Assembly: GCA_011754535.1 (NCBI GenBank)
Contig: JAAQVN010000001.1
Span: 3,658,001-3,722,000, forward strand
Length of the DNA stretch: 64,000 nt
Reading direction: 5' to 3'
From: Enterobacter asburiae
Lineage (GTDB): Bacteria; Pseudomonadota; Gammaproteobacteria; Enterobacterales; Enterobacteriaceae
Of this stretch, positions 37,252-46,244 are shown piece after piece (the first letter of the stretch is position 1; each line of letters opens with the position of its first letter). The notes beneath the pieces are model-generated. The model was given only the letters and a program-made list of their open reading frames with translations. It did no database searches and was not told the origin of the DNA. The translations under genes were made by a program, and so were the position numbers.

Positions 37252-37404
37252 GTTTGCTTTTATTCTTTGGAAAATAAACAACTGTAGGATTTAGCTTAGG
37301 TCAGCCATGGGCTATTTCTGACATAATGACGGCTCTGATAAACAATGGTATTCTGCCCGCAACTCTTAAGGACATCTATTTCCGGAGCGGTACGGCGGAT
37401 TCTG

Positions 37405-37941
37405 GTGAGAAATTTATACTTGAACTCTTTGTTCCGACTCACTCTGGTGCTAATGCTGTTCCTTATGGTGGGCCCGGCGATGGCAGGCGCGCTCACGGAG
37501 ACAGATAAATCGGTACGTTCGATTGTCTCAGGCATAGTGAGCTATACGCGATGGCCGTCGCTTTCCGGTCAGCCTAAGCTCTGTATCTACGCCACTTCTC
37601 ACTATACGCACGCGCTCAGCAGCGACCAGGGGAATAACGAGTTACCCTATACCCCCGTTATTGTCCGTAACGATCGGGAAGCCCTGGCCGCGACATGCGA
37701 TGCTGTTTATTTCGGGACTGAACCACCTGCGAAACAACTTGAATTAATAAGTCAATATCAGGGCAGAGCATTGCTATTAATCTCAGAGCAAAATCCGGAA
37801 TGTATTATTGGCAGTGCCTTTTGCCTGATAATCGATCGTGGCCAGGTGCGGTTTTCCGTCAATCTGGATGCGTTGACACGCAGTGGCGTCAGGGTCAACC
37901 CGGATGTATTAATGCTTGCACGGAATAAGCAGCATGGATAA
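37405..37941 (+). CDS. yfiR: Periplasmic repressor of DgcN, YfiR
   Basis: YfiR binds the periplasmic domain of the diguanylate cyclase YfiN and silences it; reducing stress releases it. No ATG fits. The GTG at 37405 gives 178 residues; a TTG at 37420, behind GGTGAG, gives 173 and aligns best with the E. coli signal peptide (NSLFRLTLVLMLFLMVGPAMA). Conserved segments are VSGIVSYTRWPSLSGQPKLC and NPECIIGSAFCLIIDRGQVRF, with paired cysteines in the latter. It overlaps yfiN by eight bases. Confidence 0.9.
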   Translation: MRNLYLNSLFRLTLVLMLFLMVGPAMAGALTETDKSVRSIVSGIVSYTRWPSLSGQPKLCIYATSHYTHALSSDQGNNELPYTPVIVRNDREALAATCDAVYFGTEPPAKQLELISQYQGRALLLISEQNPECIIGSAFCLIIDRGQVRFSVNLDALTRSGVRVNPDVLMLARNKQHG

Positions 37942-39154
37942 AGATTTCACCTCGACGCCACGTCCGACGTTTAAAAGAACGCTGAGGCGAAACAGCATGA
38001 TAAGCGTCATCATCACGATGACGTTAATATGGCTGCTGCTCTGTTTTGCCTCGGTCGTAACATTAAAACAGTACGCGCAAAAAAATCTCGAATTAACCGG
38101 CGCCACAATGAGCCACAGCCTGGAAGCCTCGCTGGTTTTCAACGATTCACTGGCGGCCAACGAAACGCTCGCTGCGCTGGGTAAGCAGGGGCAGTTTGCC
38201 GTAGCAGAAGTCATCAACGGGCATAAAAAGCGCTTCGCCTACTGGTCCTGGAACCCGAAGGATAATAATGACACGCTGGGCGCGCTGGTGAGCCGCTGGC
38301 TTTTCCCCGTTCCGGTTGCACAGCCCATCATGCATAACGGCGCAGCAATCGGCGAAATTCGCCTTACCGCGCGTGACAGTCTGATCGGTCATTTTATCTG
38401 GATGTCGTTTGCCGTCCTCACCGGCTGTATTCTTTTTGCAACCGTCGTCGCGCTTACTATTACCCACTCTCTGCATCGCGGCATGGTAACGGCGCTGCAA
38501 AATATCACTGACGTTGTGCATGACGTGCGCACAAACCGCAACTTCTCCCGCCGGGTGAAAGATGGCCGTATCGAAGAATTTCACCAGTTTGGTGAAGACT
38601 TCAACAGCCTGCTGGATGAGATGGAGGAGTGGCAGCTTAAGCTCCAGGCCAAAAACGCCCAGCTGCTGCGTACCGCCATGCACGACCCGCTCACCGGTCT
38701 TGCCAACCGCGCGGCGTTTCGTAACAGCATTGCGGCCTTAATGAACGACCCTTCAGCCAGAAAAAACTCGGCCCTGCTCTTCCTCGACGGTGACAATTTT
38801 AAATTTATCAACGACACCTGGGGACACGCGGCAGGAGACTGCGTATTGATTGAAGTCGCCAGCAGGATGATGGAGTTTGGCGATAAACGCCATCAATCCT
38901 ACCGCCTTGGCGGTGACGAATTTGCCATGGTGCTCTACGGTGTGCATTCTGAGACTGAGGTTCAACACATTTGTGCTGCGCTAGCGCAGCAGTTTATCCG
39001 TCCGTTTGATCTGCATAACGGACAAAAAGCATCGATGTCACTCAGCATTGGCTTTGCTCTGGCGTGGGAAAATGCGTCCGTTGAAGCATTACTGGAGAAA
39101 GCCGACCGCAATATGTACCAGGTTAAAAACCAGCGTACAAAAACAATAAGTTAG
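37934..39154 (+). CDS. dgcN: Membrane diguanylate cyclase DgcN (YfiN)
   Basis: DgcN makes c-di-GMP and can arrest division under envelope and reductive stress. The ATG at 37934 gives 406 residues. Membrane segments lie at about 21-43 and 153-175 and flank a periplasmic PAS-like domain that YfiR contacts. HAMP covers about 176-232, and the GGDEF domain begins at DPLTGLANRAAF (251). The active motif GGDEF is intact at 326-330. I see no RxxD inhibitory site five residues before it. It is translationally coupled to yfiR and followed by yfiB. Confidence 0.96.
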   Translation: MDKDFTSTPRPTFKRTLRRNSMISVIITMTLIWLLLCFASVVTLKQYAQKNLELTGATMSHSLEASLVFNDSLAANETLAALGKQGQFAVAEVINGHKKRFAYWSWNPKDNNDTLGALVSRWLFPVPVAQPIMHNGAAIGEIRLTARDSLIGHFIWMSFAVLTGCILFATVVALTITHSLHRGMVTALQNITDVVHDVRTNRNFSRRVKDGRIEEFHQFGEDFNSLLDEMEEWQLKLQAKNAQLLRTAMHDPLTGLANRAAFRNSIAALMNDPSARKNSALLFLDGDNFKFINDTWGHAAGDCVLIEVASRMMEFGDKRHQSYRLGGDEFAMVLYGVHSETEVQHICAALAQQFIRPFDLHNGQKASMSLSIGFALAWENASVEALLEKADRNMYQVKNQRTKTIS

Positions 39155-39166
39155 AAAGGAAATGCT

Positions 39167-39652
39167 ATGTTAAAACGATATTTCGCGCCGTTAGTTATGG
39201 CCTCACTGGTTCTGGCTGGCTGCCAGTCGCCGCCCCAGGGCAAATTCACACCTGAACAAATCGCGGCGATGAAGTCATACGGTTTTAACGAACTGAACGG
39301 CGACTGGTCTTTGGGGCTGTCGGATACCATCCTCTTTGATAAAAATGACGCCAGGCTGCGCCCGGACAGTGAAGCACAGATCCAATCCATGGCATCTCGC
39401 CTGGCGAAAACTGGCCTGAATCACGCGCGAATGGACGGTCATACGGATAACTACGGTGAAGAAAGTTACAACGAAGCACTGTCGTTAAAACGCGCCGATG
39501 CCGTTGCCGACGCGTGGGCGAAGGGAGCGAATATCCCGCGCACTAATCTCACCACCCAGGGATTAGGAAAAAAATACCCGATTGCGAGCAATAGTACTGC
39601 ACAAGGGCGTGCTGAAAACCGCCGGGTGTCAGTGGTTATCAGCACGCCATAG
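39167..39652 (+). CDS. yfiB: OmpA-like outer membrane lipoprotein YfiB
   Basis: YfiB activates the YfiN system by sequestering YfiR at the outer membrane. The 161-residue precursor has the lipobox LAGC (Cys19). Its OmpA/Pal peptidoglycan-binding domain carries the motif DGHTDNYGEESYNEALSLKRA near residues 93-113. The last gene of yfiRNB, it ends two bases before the stop of the convergent PepSY gene. Confidence 0.95.
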   Translation: MLKRYFAPLVMASLVLAGCQSPPQGKFTPEQIAAMKSYGFNELNGDWSLGLSDTILFDKNDARLRPDSEAQIQSMASRLAKTGLNHARMDGHTDNYGEESYNEALSLKRADAVADAWAKGANIPRTNLTTQGLGKKYPIASNSTAQGRAENRRVSVVISTP

Positions 39653-39654
39653 GA

Positions 39655-41025
39655 TTATTTAGCGGATGATTCGGTGAGCGACACGCCTGTTGCCGCTCGC
39701 CAGCGCAGCCAGTCAATCAGAACAAACAATGTCAGACTCACGCCCATCACCGGTAAAGCCAGCCCCAGCAGTACGCTGATTATCACCGTAACGCCTCTTC
39801 CCCACCCTGACAGCGCAAGCCAGCTCTGAGAGAGCGTCTGCACCGGATTCATCGCAGATCGCGCCGGACGACGCATCCACCACATCCGGTATCCCCAGAT
39901 GATGAGCACGCACAGGGCAAGGCCGAAGGCTACGAGCAGCAGCTGATTCACCAGCCCGAATAAGATCCCCATATGGAAATCCACGCCCCAGCGGGTCAGT
40001 TTTGCCATGAGCGGGAAATCTTCAAATCGGGTTCTGTCCAGGACCTGCATCGTACCGGGATCAACCGCAACGGCGTCCACCTGAGTCGGCCAGCTGCGGT
40101 CGATTTCCGTCACTGTCCATGCGCGATCCATCGTTTTCGCTGGGCGGATCTCCAGCCTGTTGGCATCAATCCCCGCCTTACGCGCCGCGCTTAACACGCC
40201 ATCAAACTGCACCAGATCCATCGCCATTTCAGGCATCACCATTCCGCCATGGTGACCACGGTGTTCAGCGTGCTCATCCACGTTCTCCGGCACGCCGGAA
40301 AGCGCCGTATTTACCTGCGGAGTTAGCCAGTTCATCTCAGCGCGCAGCTTATCAACGTTTCCCCCCGCCCACTGGGACCAGGTCAGGCCGGTTGCAGAGA
40401 AGAGCAGCATGCCCCCCAGTAATATCCAGCCGAGCGTCACATGCACCCGACGACGGTTCTGGAAGGAATTGTTAATCCGGCGTTTTGGTCGGGTATAAAA
40501 CCACAGAGCAATCCCTCCCAGCGCGGCAACCCACATCCAGGAGGCGGCCAGTTCGCTATACAGTCGCCCGACATCGCCCAGCATCAGAGAGGTATGCAGA
40601 TAATCAATGGTCTGACGCAGCGGTAAAATCCCGCTGGTGCCGTATACCGTCATATCCCCCAGCACCGCCAGGCTTACCGGATCGATAAAGATCGCCCGGT
40701 TTTCCGAGGGCCCCAGCGTCGGATCAGCAAACATCACGCGGGTGGTTTCGCCTTCAACCAGCCCCGGACGAACGGCGTGCAAACGCAAATCTGAGCCAAT
40801 GGCTTTTTCCGCCACGGTGATTTGTTCCGCCAGCGGCTTCGGCTCGCCCACAGAATCCGTATGGAGCGCGTGCCGGTAGAGCGCATTCTCGAGCTGCGGG
40901 GTCGCCACGTACAGCGTACCGGTCAGCGCGGCAAAGAAGATAAACGGGCCGACAAACAGCCCGACGTAGAAATGGAGGCGACGCAGCAGGTTTCCCCATG
41001 CCACGCGCGGCGTGCAGGTAGTCAT
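39655..41025 (-). CDS. PepSY-associated transmembrane protein
   Basis: A 456-residue inner-membrane protein with four to five hydrophobic segments (near residues 20-40, 160-176, 195-215, 355-380, 415-445) and two PepSY-type periplasmic regions. The N-terminal LRRLHFYVGLFVGPFIFFAALTGTLY is the family hallmark, and paired His residues suggest haem or metal contact; homologues are often annotated as iron-regulated or ferric-reductase-like. It follows the DUF2946 gene by 39 bases, apparently as an operon. This pair is absent from the yfiB-rplS interval of E. coli K-12. Substrate unknown. Confidence 0.85.
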   Translation of the reverse strand: MTTCTPRVAWGNLLRRLHFYVGLFVGPFIFFAALTGTLYVATPQLENALYRHALHTDSVGEPKPLAEQITVAEKAIGSDLRLHAVRPGLVEGETTRVMFADPTLGPSENRAIFIDPVSLAVLGDMTVYGTSGILPLRQTIDYLHTSLMLGDVGRLYSELAASWMWVAALGGIALWFYTRPKRRINNSFQNRRRVHVTLGWILLGGMLLFSATGLTWSQWAGGNVDKLRAEMNWLTPQVNTALSGVPENVDEHAEHRGHHGGMVMPEMAMDLVQFDGVLSAARKAGIDANRLEIRPAKTMDRAWTVTEIDRSWPTQVDAVAVDPGTMQVLDRTRFEDFPLMAKLTRWGVDFHMGILFGLVNQLLLVAFGLALCVLIIWGYRMWWMRRPARSAMNPVQTLSQSWLALSGWGRGVTVIISVLLGLALPVMGVSLTLFVLIDWLRWRAATGVSLTESSAK

Positions 41026-41064
41026 ACTTTTCCTTTTTAAGGCAAAAAGTTATCGATTTAGTTT

Positions 41065-41469
41065 TTAAAGGGAAAAAGCAGGCTGCCGCGGCGGCGCGCG
41101 GGTATCGGGGTAAAGCCAGGGGAAAAAGTGCCAGTAGCTGACCACCTGACGTGGAGGCTTAACGCGAAGCCTCTGCAGCACTACGCTGAGCAGAACGATC
41201 AGCGCCAGCATCACGCCCGGGACATGCGCTAACAGCACGCAATAGCCACAGGCTTCAGCATGGTCGACAGGCATCGTGTGCGGCACATCGCTATGGTTCT
41301 CGTCCATCGACATCATACTCATGTCATGATGCATGCCCGGCATAGCGCTCATAGGGTCTTTCTGCAGCGAGACGGAGATAAGCGGCGCCACCACGATCAG
41401 CAGGATCGCAAACAGCGCGGTCAATGCCGCTGCGCGTTTCCTGTCAGGCTGATGCAGTACGTTATCCAC
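41065..41469 (-). CDS. DUF2946-like His/Met-rich membrane protein
   Basis: Small inner-membrane protein with two hydrophobic segments flanking a periplasmic loop rich in Met and His (MPGMHHDMSMMSMDENH then PVDHAEACGYC), a composition typical of copper-binding loops; CGYCVLLAH fits DUF2946. The start is uncertain: the GTG at 41469 follows GGAGGGG and gives 134 residues; an in-frame TTG at 41484 is also possible. It is followed by the PepSY gene. A role in copper or iron handling is an inference from composition and partner only. Confidence 0.75.
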   Translation of the reverse strand: MDNVLHQPDRKRAAALTALFAILLIVVAPLISVSLQKDPMSAMPGMHHDMSMMSMDENHSDVPHTMPVDHAEACGYCVLLAHVPGVMLALIVLLSVVLQRLRVKPPRQVVSYWHFFPWLYPDTRAPPRQPAFSL

Positions 41470-41542
41470 TTCCCCTCCATTCAAGAGGCAAGCATTGTAA
41501 ATGATTTATGACGAAAGGGTTAACGCGAGAGGTGCGATAGGA

Positions 41543-41572
41543 TAAAAAAAGGGCCAGCCTTTCGGCCAGCCC
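41543..41572 (-). terminator. rpsP-rimM-trmD-rplS operon terminator
   Basis: On the minus strand GGGCTGGCC-GAAA-GGCTGGCCC, fully paired with two G-U wobbles, is followed by TTTTTTT. It lies 29 bases after the rplS stop. Confidence 0.88.
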
Positions 41573-41601
41573 TTTCTAACAGGATGTCGCTTAAGCGAAT
41601 C

Positions 41602-41952
<351 letters not shown>

Positions 41953-41992
41953 TTAATCTCTTATCCTGGGTAAACTGATATTCGGGAGCGTA

Positions 41993-42760
41993 TTACGCAT
42001 TCCCATCATGTTCATGCTGCTGTTGCGCGTGTTCAGTTTTGAACTCGGCCAGCAACTTTGCTTGCTCTTCAGTCAGAGCCAGGTTTTCCAGAAGTTCAGG
42101 TCTTCTAAGCCAGGTTCGGCCCAGCGACTGCTTCAAACGCCAGCGACGTATCTCGGCATGGTTTCCAGACAGTAACACTGCCGGGACTTCCATCCCTTCT
42201 AACACTTCAGGACGAGTATAGTGTGGACAGTCCAGCAACCCGTCGGCAAAGGAATCTTCCGTTGCCGATGCTTCATGGCCCAGTACCCCCGGAATGAACC
42301 GGGCGACGGAGTCAATCAGCGTCATTGCGGGTAACTCACCACCGCTGAGAACGTAATCGCCGATAGACCATTCTTCGTCAATCTCGGTTTGAATTACGCG
42401 CTCATCTATCCCTTCGTAGCGTCCACAGACCAGAATCAGCTTTTGATTCGTCGCCAGTTCGCTCACGCCCGCTTGATCAAGCTTGCGTCCCTGAGGTGAC
42501 AGATAAATCACCTTCGCGCCTTCACCTGCCGCGGCTTTTGCTGTGTGAATAGCGTCCCGTAAGGGTTGCACCATCATTAGCATCCCCGGTCCGCCGCCGT
42601 AAGGACGATCGTCCACGGTACGGTGCCGGTCATGAGTAAAGTCGCGAGGACTCCAGCTCTGGATGCTCAGCAGGCCATTCTTTACTGCCCGGCCAGTTAC
42701 CCCGTAATCGGTAATCGCGCGGAACATTTCAGGAAACAGGCTAATTATGCCAATCCACAT
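41993..42760 (-). CDS. trmD: tRNA (guanine(37)-N1)-methyltransferase
   Basis: TrmD methylates G37 of tRNAs to prevent frameshifting; it is essential. The 255-residue SPOUT protein has the trefoil-knot SAM site in [19 protein letters not shown] and [14 protein letters not shown], and the N-terminal [13 protein letters not shown] loop. It lies 31 bases after rimM. Confidence 0.98.
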   Translation of the reverse strand: MWIGIISLFPEMFRAITDYGVTGRAVKNGLLSIQSWSPRDFTHDRHRTVDDRPYGGGPGMLMMVQPLRDAIHTAKAAAGEGAKVIYLSPQGRKLDQAGVSELATNQKLILVCGRYEGIDERVIQTEIDEEWSIGDYVLSGGELPAMTLIDSVARFIPGVLGHEASATEDSFADGLLDCPHYTRPEVLEGMEVPAVLLSGNHAEIRRWRLKQSLGRTWLRRPELLENLALTEEQAKLLAEFKTEHAQQQHEHDGNA

Positions 42761-42791
42761 AGCGCCGTCTTTTACCGTTTATCCGGAGAAT

Positions 42792-43328
42792 TTAAAAACC
42801 AGGATCCCAATCTACTTCAATGGTTTGAGTAGTGAGATCGACTTTCTTGATAACCTGTCCATCGAGGAACGGAACCAACCGCTCCTTGATGCCAAATGCA
42901 TCTTTCAGGTTTGCCTTAATGACAAGAACGTCATTTGACCCGGTTTCCATCATATCGATGACTTTCCCCAGGCTGTAACCTTCAGTGGTAACTACCTGGC
43001 AGCCCATAAGGTCTTTCCAGTAGTAGTCGCCCTCTTCCAGCTGTGGCAACTGCGACGAATCCACGACAATTTCACAATTAGTCAGCGCATTCGCGGCATC
43101 ACGATCGTCAATGCCTTTCAGCTTGATGATGATGTCCTGATTGTGGTGACGCCAGCTTTCCAGCTCGACCTCTTCCCACTTACCGGCTTTCTGGATGAAC
43201 CAGGGCTGGTAATCAAAAATGCTATCAGCGTCTTCAGTGGAGGAAAACACTCTGAGCCAACCACGGATACCGTAGCAAGAACCCATTTTTCCCAATACGA
43301 TCGGTTCAACAGGTGCTTTATTGCTCAT
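42792..43328 (-). CDS. rimM: Ribosome maturation factor RimM
   Basis: RimM assists assembly of the 30S head by binding S19. The start used is the ATG at 43328 ([20 protein letters not shown]), giving 178 residues. Another ATG directly before it (43331) and a GTG at 43337 are in frame. RimM N-domain [17 protein letters not shown] and the C-terminal PRC-barrel with [12 protein letters not shown] are present. Lies between rpsP and trmD. Confidence 0.96.
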   Translation of the reverse strand: MSNKAPVEPIVLGKMGSCYGIRGWLRVFSSTEDADSIFDYQPWFIQKAGKWEEVELESWRHHNQDIIIKLKGIDDRDAANALTNCEIVVDSSQLPQLEEGDYYWKDLMGCQVVTTEGYSLGKVIDMMETGSNDVLVIKANLKDAFGIKERLVPFLDGQVIKKVDLTTQTIEVDWDPGF

Positions 43329-43346
43329 CATGACCACCGTGACAGA

Positions 43347-43595
43347 TTAAGCTGCTTTGTTTGCTGCTTTGATCAGCGTAGCAACGCGATCGGAAACAGT
43401 AGCGCCCTGGCCAACCCAGTGAGCGATACGATCCAGATCCAGACGAGTTTCTTCTTCTGCGCCAGAGGCCAGTGGGTTGAAGAAACCAACGCGCTCGATG
43501 AAGCGACCGTTGCGTGCATTACGGCTGTCAGTCACAACAACCTGGTAGAACGGACGCTTTTTAGCGCCGTGACGTGCTAAACGAATAGTTACCAT
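43347..43595 (-). CDS. rpsP: 30S ribosomal protein S16
   Basis: S16 is an early assembly protein of the 30S body. The 82 residues begin [21 protein letters not shown] and match E. coli. First gene of the operon; a hairpin with a U-rich tail lies in its leader. Confidence 0.98.
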   Translation of the reverse strand: MVTIRLARHGAKKRPFYQVVVTDSRNARNGRFIERVGFFNPLASGAEEETRLDLDRIAHWVGQGATVSDRVATLIKAANKAA

Positions 43596-43611
43596 AACAT
43601 CCTCTTGTGTG

Positions 43612-43649
43612 AATAAAACAACCGGGCCCCATCGAGGAACGGAGCCCGG
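43612..43649 (-). terminator. Leader hairpin / attenuator before rpsP
   Basis: Minus-strand CCGGGCTCC (43641-43649) pairs with GGGGCCCGG (43622-43630) with one wobble and is followed by TTGTTTTATT. It lies 26 bases before the rpsP ATG, so it would act as an attenuator of the ribosomal operon. The function is inferred. Confidence 0.6.
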
Positions 43650-43729
43650 GTGTCATATTAAAAGCCCGAAAATTTTACTGATTTTTGGGGAAAATGCAAT
43701 CAGCAGTTGATAAGTCTGCTGTAAAAGGC

Positions 43730-43863
43730 CGTCGGCGGTGCAGCCAGTTTGCCGTCGGCGAGCGCGCAGAAAGCGGAGCGTACACGTAGTACGTGAGCAT
43801 TTACTCGCTCCGCTCGCCCTTCGGGCCGCCCTAAAGGGCGTTCAAAACACTATCGTGTTTTGT
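43730..43863. repeat. Palindromic repeat cluster between ffh and rpsP
   Basis: This gene-free 130-base block contains adjacent hairpins: CGGAGCG ... CGCTCCG around an ACGTAGTACGT centre, GCCC-TTC-GGGC at 43817-43827, CGCCCT-AAA-GGGCG at 43828-43841, and the perfect CAAAACAC-TATC-GTGTTTTG at 43844-43863. The last lies 42 bases after the ffh stop and could help stop ffh transcription. The GC palindrome resembles dispersed enterobacterial intergenic elements. Confidence 0.6.
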
Positions 43864-43905
43864 CGAGCACTCCCCGGCGTCAAAATGGCAAACAAGCCAG
43901 GCCGA

Positions 43906-45267
43906 TCAACGTCCTGGGAATCCAGGGGGCATCATCCCTTTCATGCCGCGCATCATCTTCGCCATACCGCCTTTCTTCATTTTCTTCATCATGCGCTGCA
44001 TGTCGTCGAACTGTTTCAGAAGACGGTTAACGTCCTGCACCTGCATGCCGCAACCGGCTGCGATACGACGTTTACGGGAACCTTTGATGATGTCCGGGTT
44101 AGCGCGCTCTTTCAGCGTCATCGAGTTGATGATCGCCTCCATACGCACCAGCACCTTGTCATCCATCTGCGCTTTCACGTTGTCTGGGATCTGGCCCATG
44201 CCCGGCAGTTTGCCCATCAGACTTGCCATGCCGCCCATGTTTTTCATCTGACGCAGTTGCTCAAGGAAGTCGGTCAGATCGAAACCGTCGCCTTTTTTCA
44301 GCTTGCTGGCCAGCTTCTCGGCCTGCGCGCGGTCAACCTTGCTCTCGATATCTTCGATCAGCGACAGCACGTCGCCCATGCCGAGGATACGGGATGCGAT
44401 ACGGTCCGGGTGGAACGGCTCCAGCGCTTCAGTTTTCTCGCCCACGCCGAGGAATTTAATCGGCTTACCGGTGATGTGACGAATGGAGAGCGCCGCACCG
44501 CCGCGGGCGTCACCGTCCACTTTGGTCAGCACCACGCCGGTTAACGGCAGCGCTTCGTTAAACGCTTTCGCGGTATTCGCCGCATCCTGACCGGTCATGG
44601 CATCAACAACGAACAGGGTCTCTACCGGGTTGATAGAGGCATGCACCTGTTTGATCTCGTCCATCATCGCTTCGTCAACGTGCAGACGACCGGCGGTATC
44701 CACCAGCAGCACGTCGTAGAACTTCAGCTTCGCTTCTTTCAGCGCGGCGTTAACGATGTCGACAGGCTTCTGGGCAACGTCGGACGGGAAGAAATCCACG
44801 CCGACCTGCTCGGCCAGGGTTTCCAGCTGCTTGATCGCCGCCGGGCGATAGACGTCCGCTGAGACCACCAGCACTTTCTTCTTGTGCTTTTCACGCAGGA
44901 ATTTACCCAGTTTACCGACGCTGGTAGTTTTACCCGCACCCTGCAGGCCCGCCATCAGCACCACGGCCGGCGGCTGAGCGGCCAGGTTAAGCACCTGGTT
45001 CTCTTCGCCCATCGCCGAAACCAGTTCGTTACGAACGATTTTGACGAACTCCTGACCCGGGGTCAGGCTCTTGTTAACTTCATGACCAACCGCCTTCTCT
45101 TTTACGCGGTTGATAAAATCACGAACAACCGGCAACGCCACGTCTGCTTCCAGCAGCGCCATGCGCACTTCGCGCAGCGTTTCCTTGATGTTCTCTTCAG
45201 TAAGGCGTCCGCGGCCGCTGATGTTGCGCAGCGTGCGCGACAAACGATCGGTTAAATTATCAAACAT
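43906..45267 (-). CDS. ffh: Signal recognition particle protein Ffh
   Basis: Ffh with 4.5S RNA targets nascent membrane proteins to FtsY. The 453-residue protein has the N helical domain, then the GTPase G domain (GLQGAGKTTSVGKLG near 107, DTAGRLHVDEAMM near 190, TKVDGDARGG near 247). The Met-rich M domain binds RNA and signal peptides (SRKRRIAAGCG, then MQRMMKKMKKGGMAKMMRGMKGMM split across its end). Divergent from ypjD. Confidence 0.98.
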   Translation of the reverse strand: MFDNLTDRLSRTLRNISGRGRLTEENIKETLREVRMALLEADVALPVVRDFINRVKEKAVGHEVNKSLTPGQEFVKIVRNELVSAMGEENQVLNLAAQPPAVVLMAGLQGAGKTTSVGKLGKFLREKHKKKVLVVSADVYRPAAIKQLETLAEQVGVDFFPSDVAQKPVDIVNAALKEAKLKFYDVLLVDTAGRLHVDEAMMDEIKQVHASINPVETLFVVDAMTGQDAANTAKAFNEALPLTGVVLTKVDGDARGGAALSIRHITGKPIKFLGVGEKTEALEPFHPDRIASRILGMGDVLSLIEDIESKVDRAQAEKLASKLKKGDGFDLTDFLEQLRQMKNMGGMASLMGKLPGMGQIPDNVKAQMDDKVLVRMEAIINSMTLKERANPDIIKGSRKRRIAAGCGMQVQDVNRLLKQFDDMQRMMKKMKKGGMAKMMRGMKGMMPPGFPGR

Positions 45268-45433
45268 TGTCTCTCGCCTGAGTAGAAACGTTGGGTCGCA
45301 TTGAGCGACACATACACAGAATTTTGCCGGAGTATAACATGAAGGCGCCTTTGTTGTTATGCAACGGTTGGAGCAGGCGTCACGTAACGTTATACTGCTT
45401 CTCTTTCTTATTAAGACAACTGTCGATGCCTAT

Positions 45434-46225
45434 ATGCCTGTTTTCGCACTGATCGCCCTTGTTGCCTACTCTGTCAGCCTCGCGCTGATTATTCCCGGAC
45501 TGCTGCAAAAAAACAGCGGCTGGCGGCGCATGGCTATTCTTTCGGCGGTCATTGCACTGATAAGCCACGCGTTTGCGCTGGAATCACGCATTATTCCCGG
45601 CGACGGCAGCGTGCAAAACCTGAGCGTCCTCAACGTCGGCTCGCTGGTCAGCCTGATGATCTGTACGGTAATGACCATCGTCGCGTCTAAAAATCGCGGC
45701 TGGCTGCTGCTGCCGATTGTCTATACCTTCGCGCTGATCAATCTGGCCCTCGCCACCTTTATGCCTAATGAATTCATTACGCATCTGGAGGCGACGCCGG
45801 GGATGCTGGTGCATATCGGCCTGTCGCTGTTTGCCTACGCGACGCTGATTATCGCCGCGCTTTACGCCATGCAGCTCGCCTGGATTGACTACCAACTGAA
45901 AAACAAAAGGCTGGCGTTCAACCATGAAATGCCTCCGCTGATGGTCATTGAGCGTAAGATGTTCCACATCACGCAGATAGGCGTGGTGCTGCTGACGCTC
46001 ACGCTCTGCACGGGCCTGTTTTACATGAAGAACCTGTTCAGCGTGGAGAATATCGATAAAGCAGTGCTCTCCATCATCGCGTGGTTTGTCTATATTGTCC
46101 TGTTGTGGGGCCATTACCATGAAGGCTGGCGCGGTCGTCGCGTCGTCTGGTTCAACGTCGCGGGTGCGGGCATTCTCACCCTTGCCTATTTTGGCAGCCG
46201 CTTCATACAGCAATTTGCTGGCTAA
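45434..46225 (+). CDS. ypjD: Inner membrane protein YpjD (cytochrome c assembly-like)
   Basis: The ATG at 45434 (MPVFALIALVAYSVSLAL) gives 263 residues, as in E. coli; the in-frame ATG at 45359 would add an unlikely tail. Eight hydrophobic segments and the WGHYHEGWRGRR motif mark the CcsA/CcmC-type fold (PF01578). In Salmonella the linked gene set has been tied to magnesium/cobalt resistance (CorE). Molecular activity is not established. It is followed 19 bases later by yfjD on the same strand. Confidence 0.93.
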   Translation: MPVFALIALVAYSVSLALIIPGLLQKNSGWRRMAILSAVIALISHAFALESRIIPGDGSVQNLSVLNVGSLVSLMICTVMTIVASKNRGWLLLPIVYTFALINLALATFMPNEFITHLEATPGMLVHIGLSLFAYATLIIAALYAMQLAWIDYQLKNKRLAFNHEMPPLMVIERKMFHITQIGVVLLTLTLCTGLFYMKNLFSVENIDKAVLSIIAWFVYIVLLWGHYHEGWRGRRVVWFNVAGAGILTLAYFGSRFIQQFAG

Positions 46226-46244
46226 GTAACAAAAGGAGTTCCCC

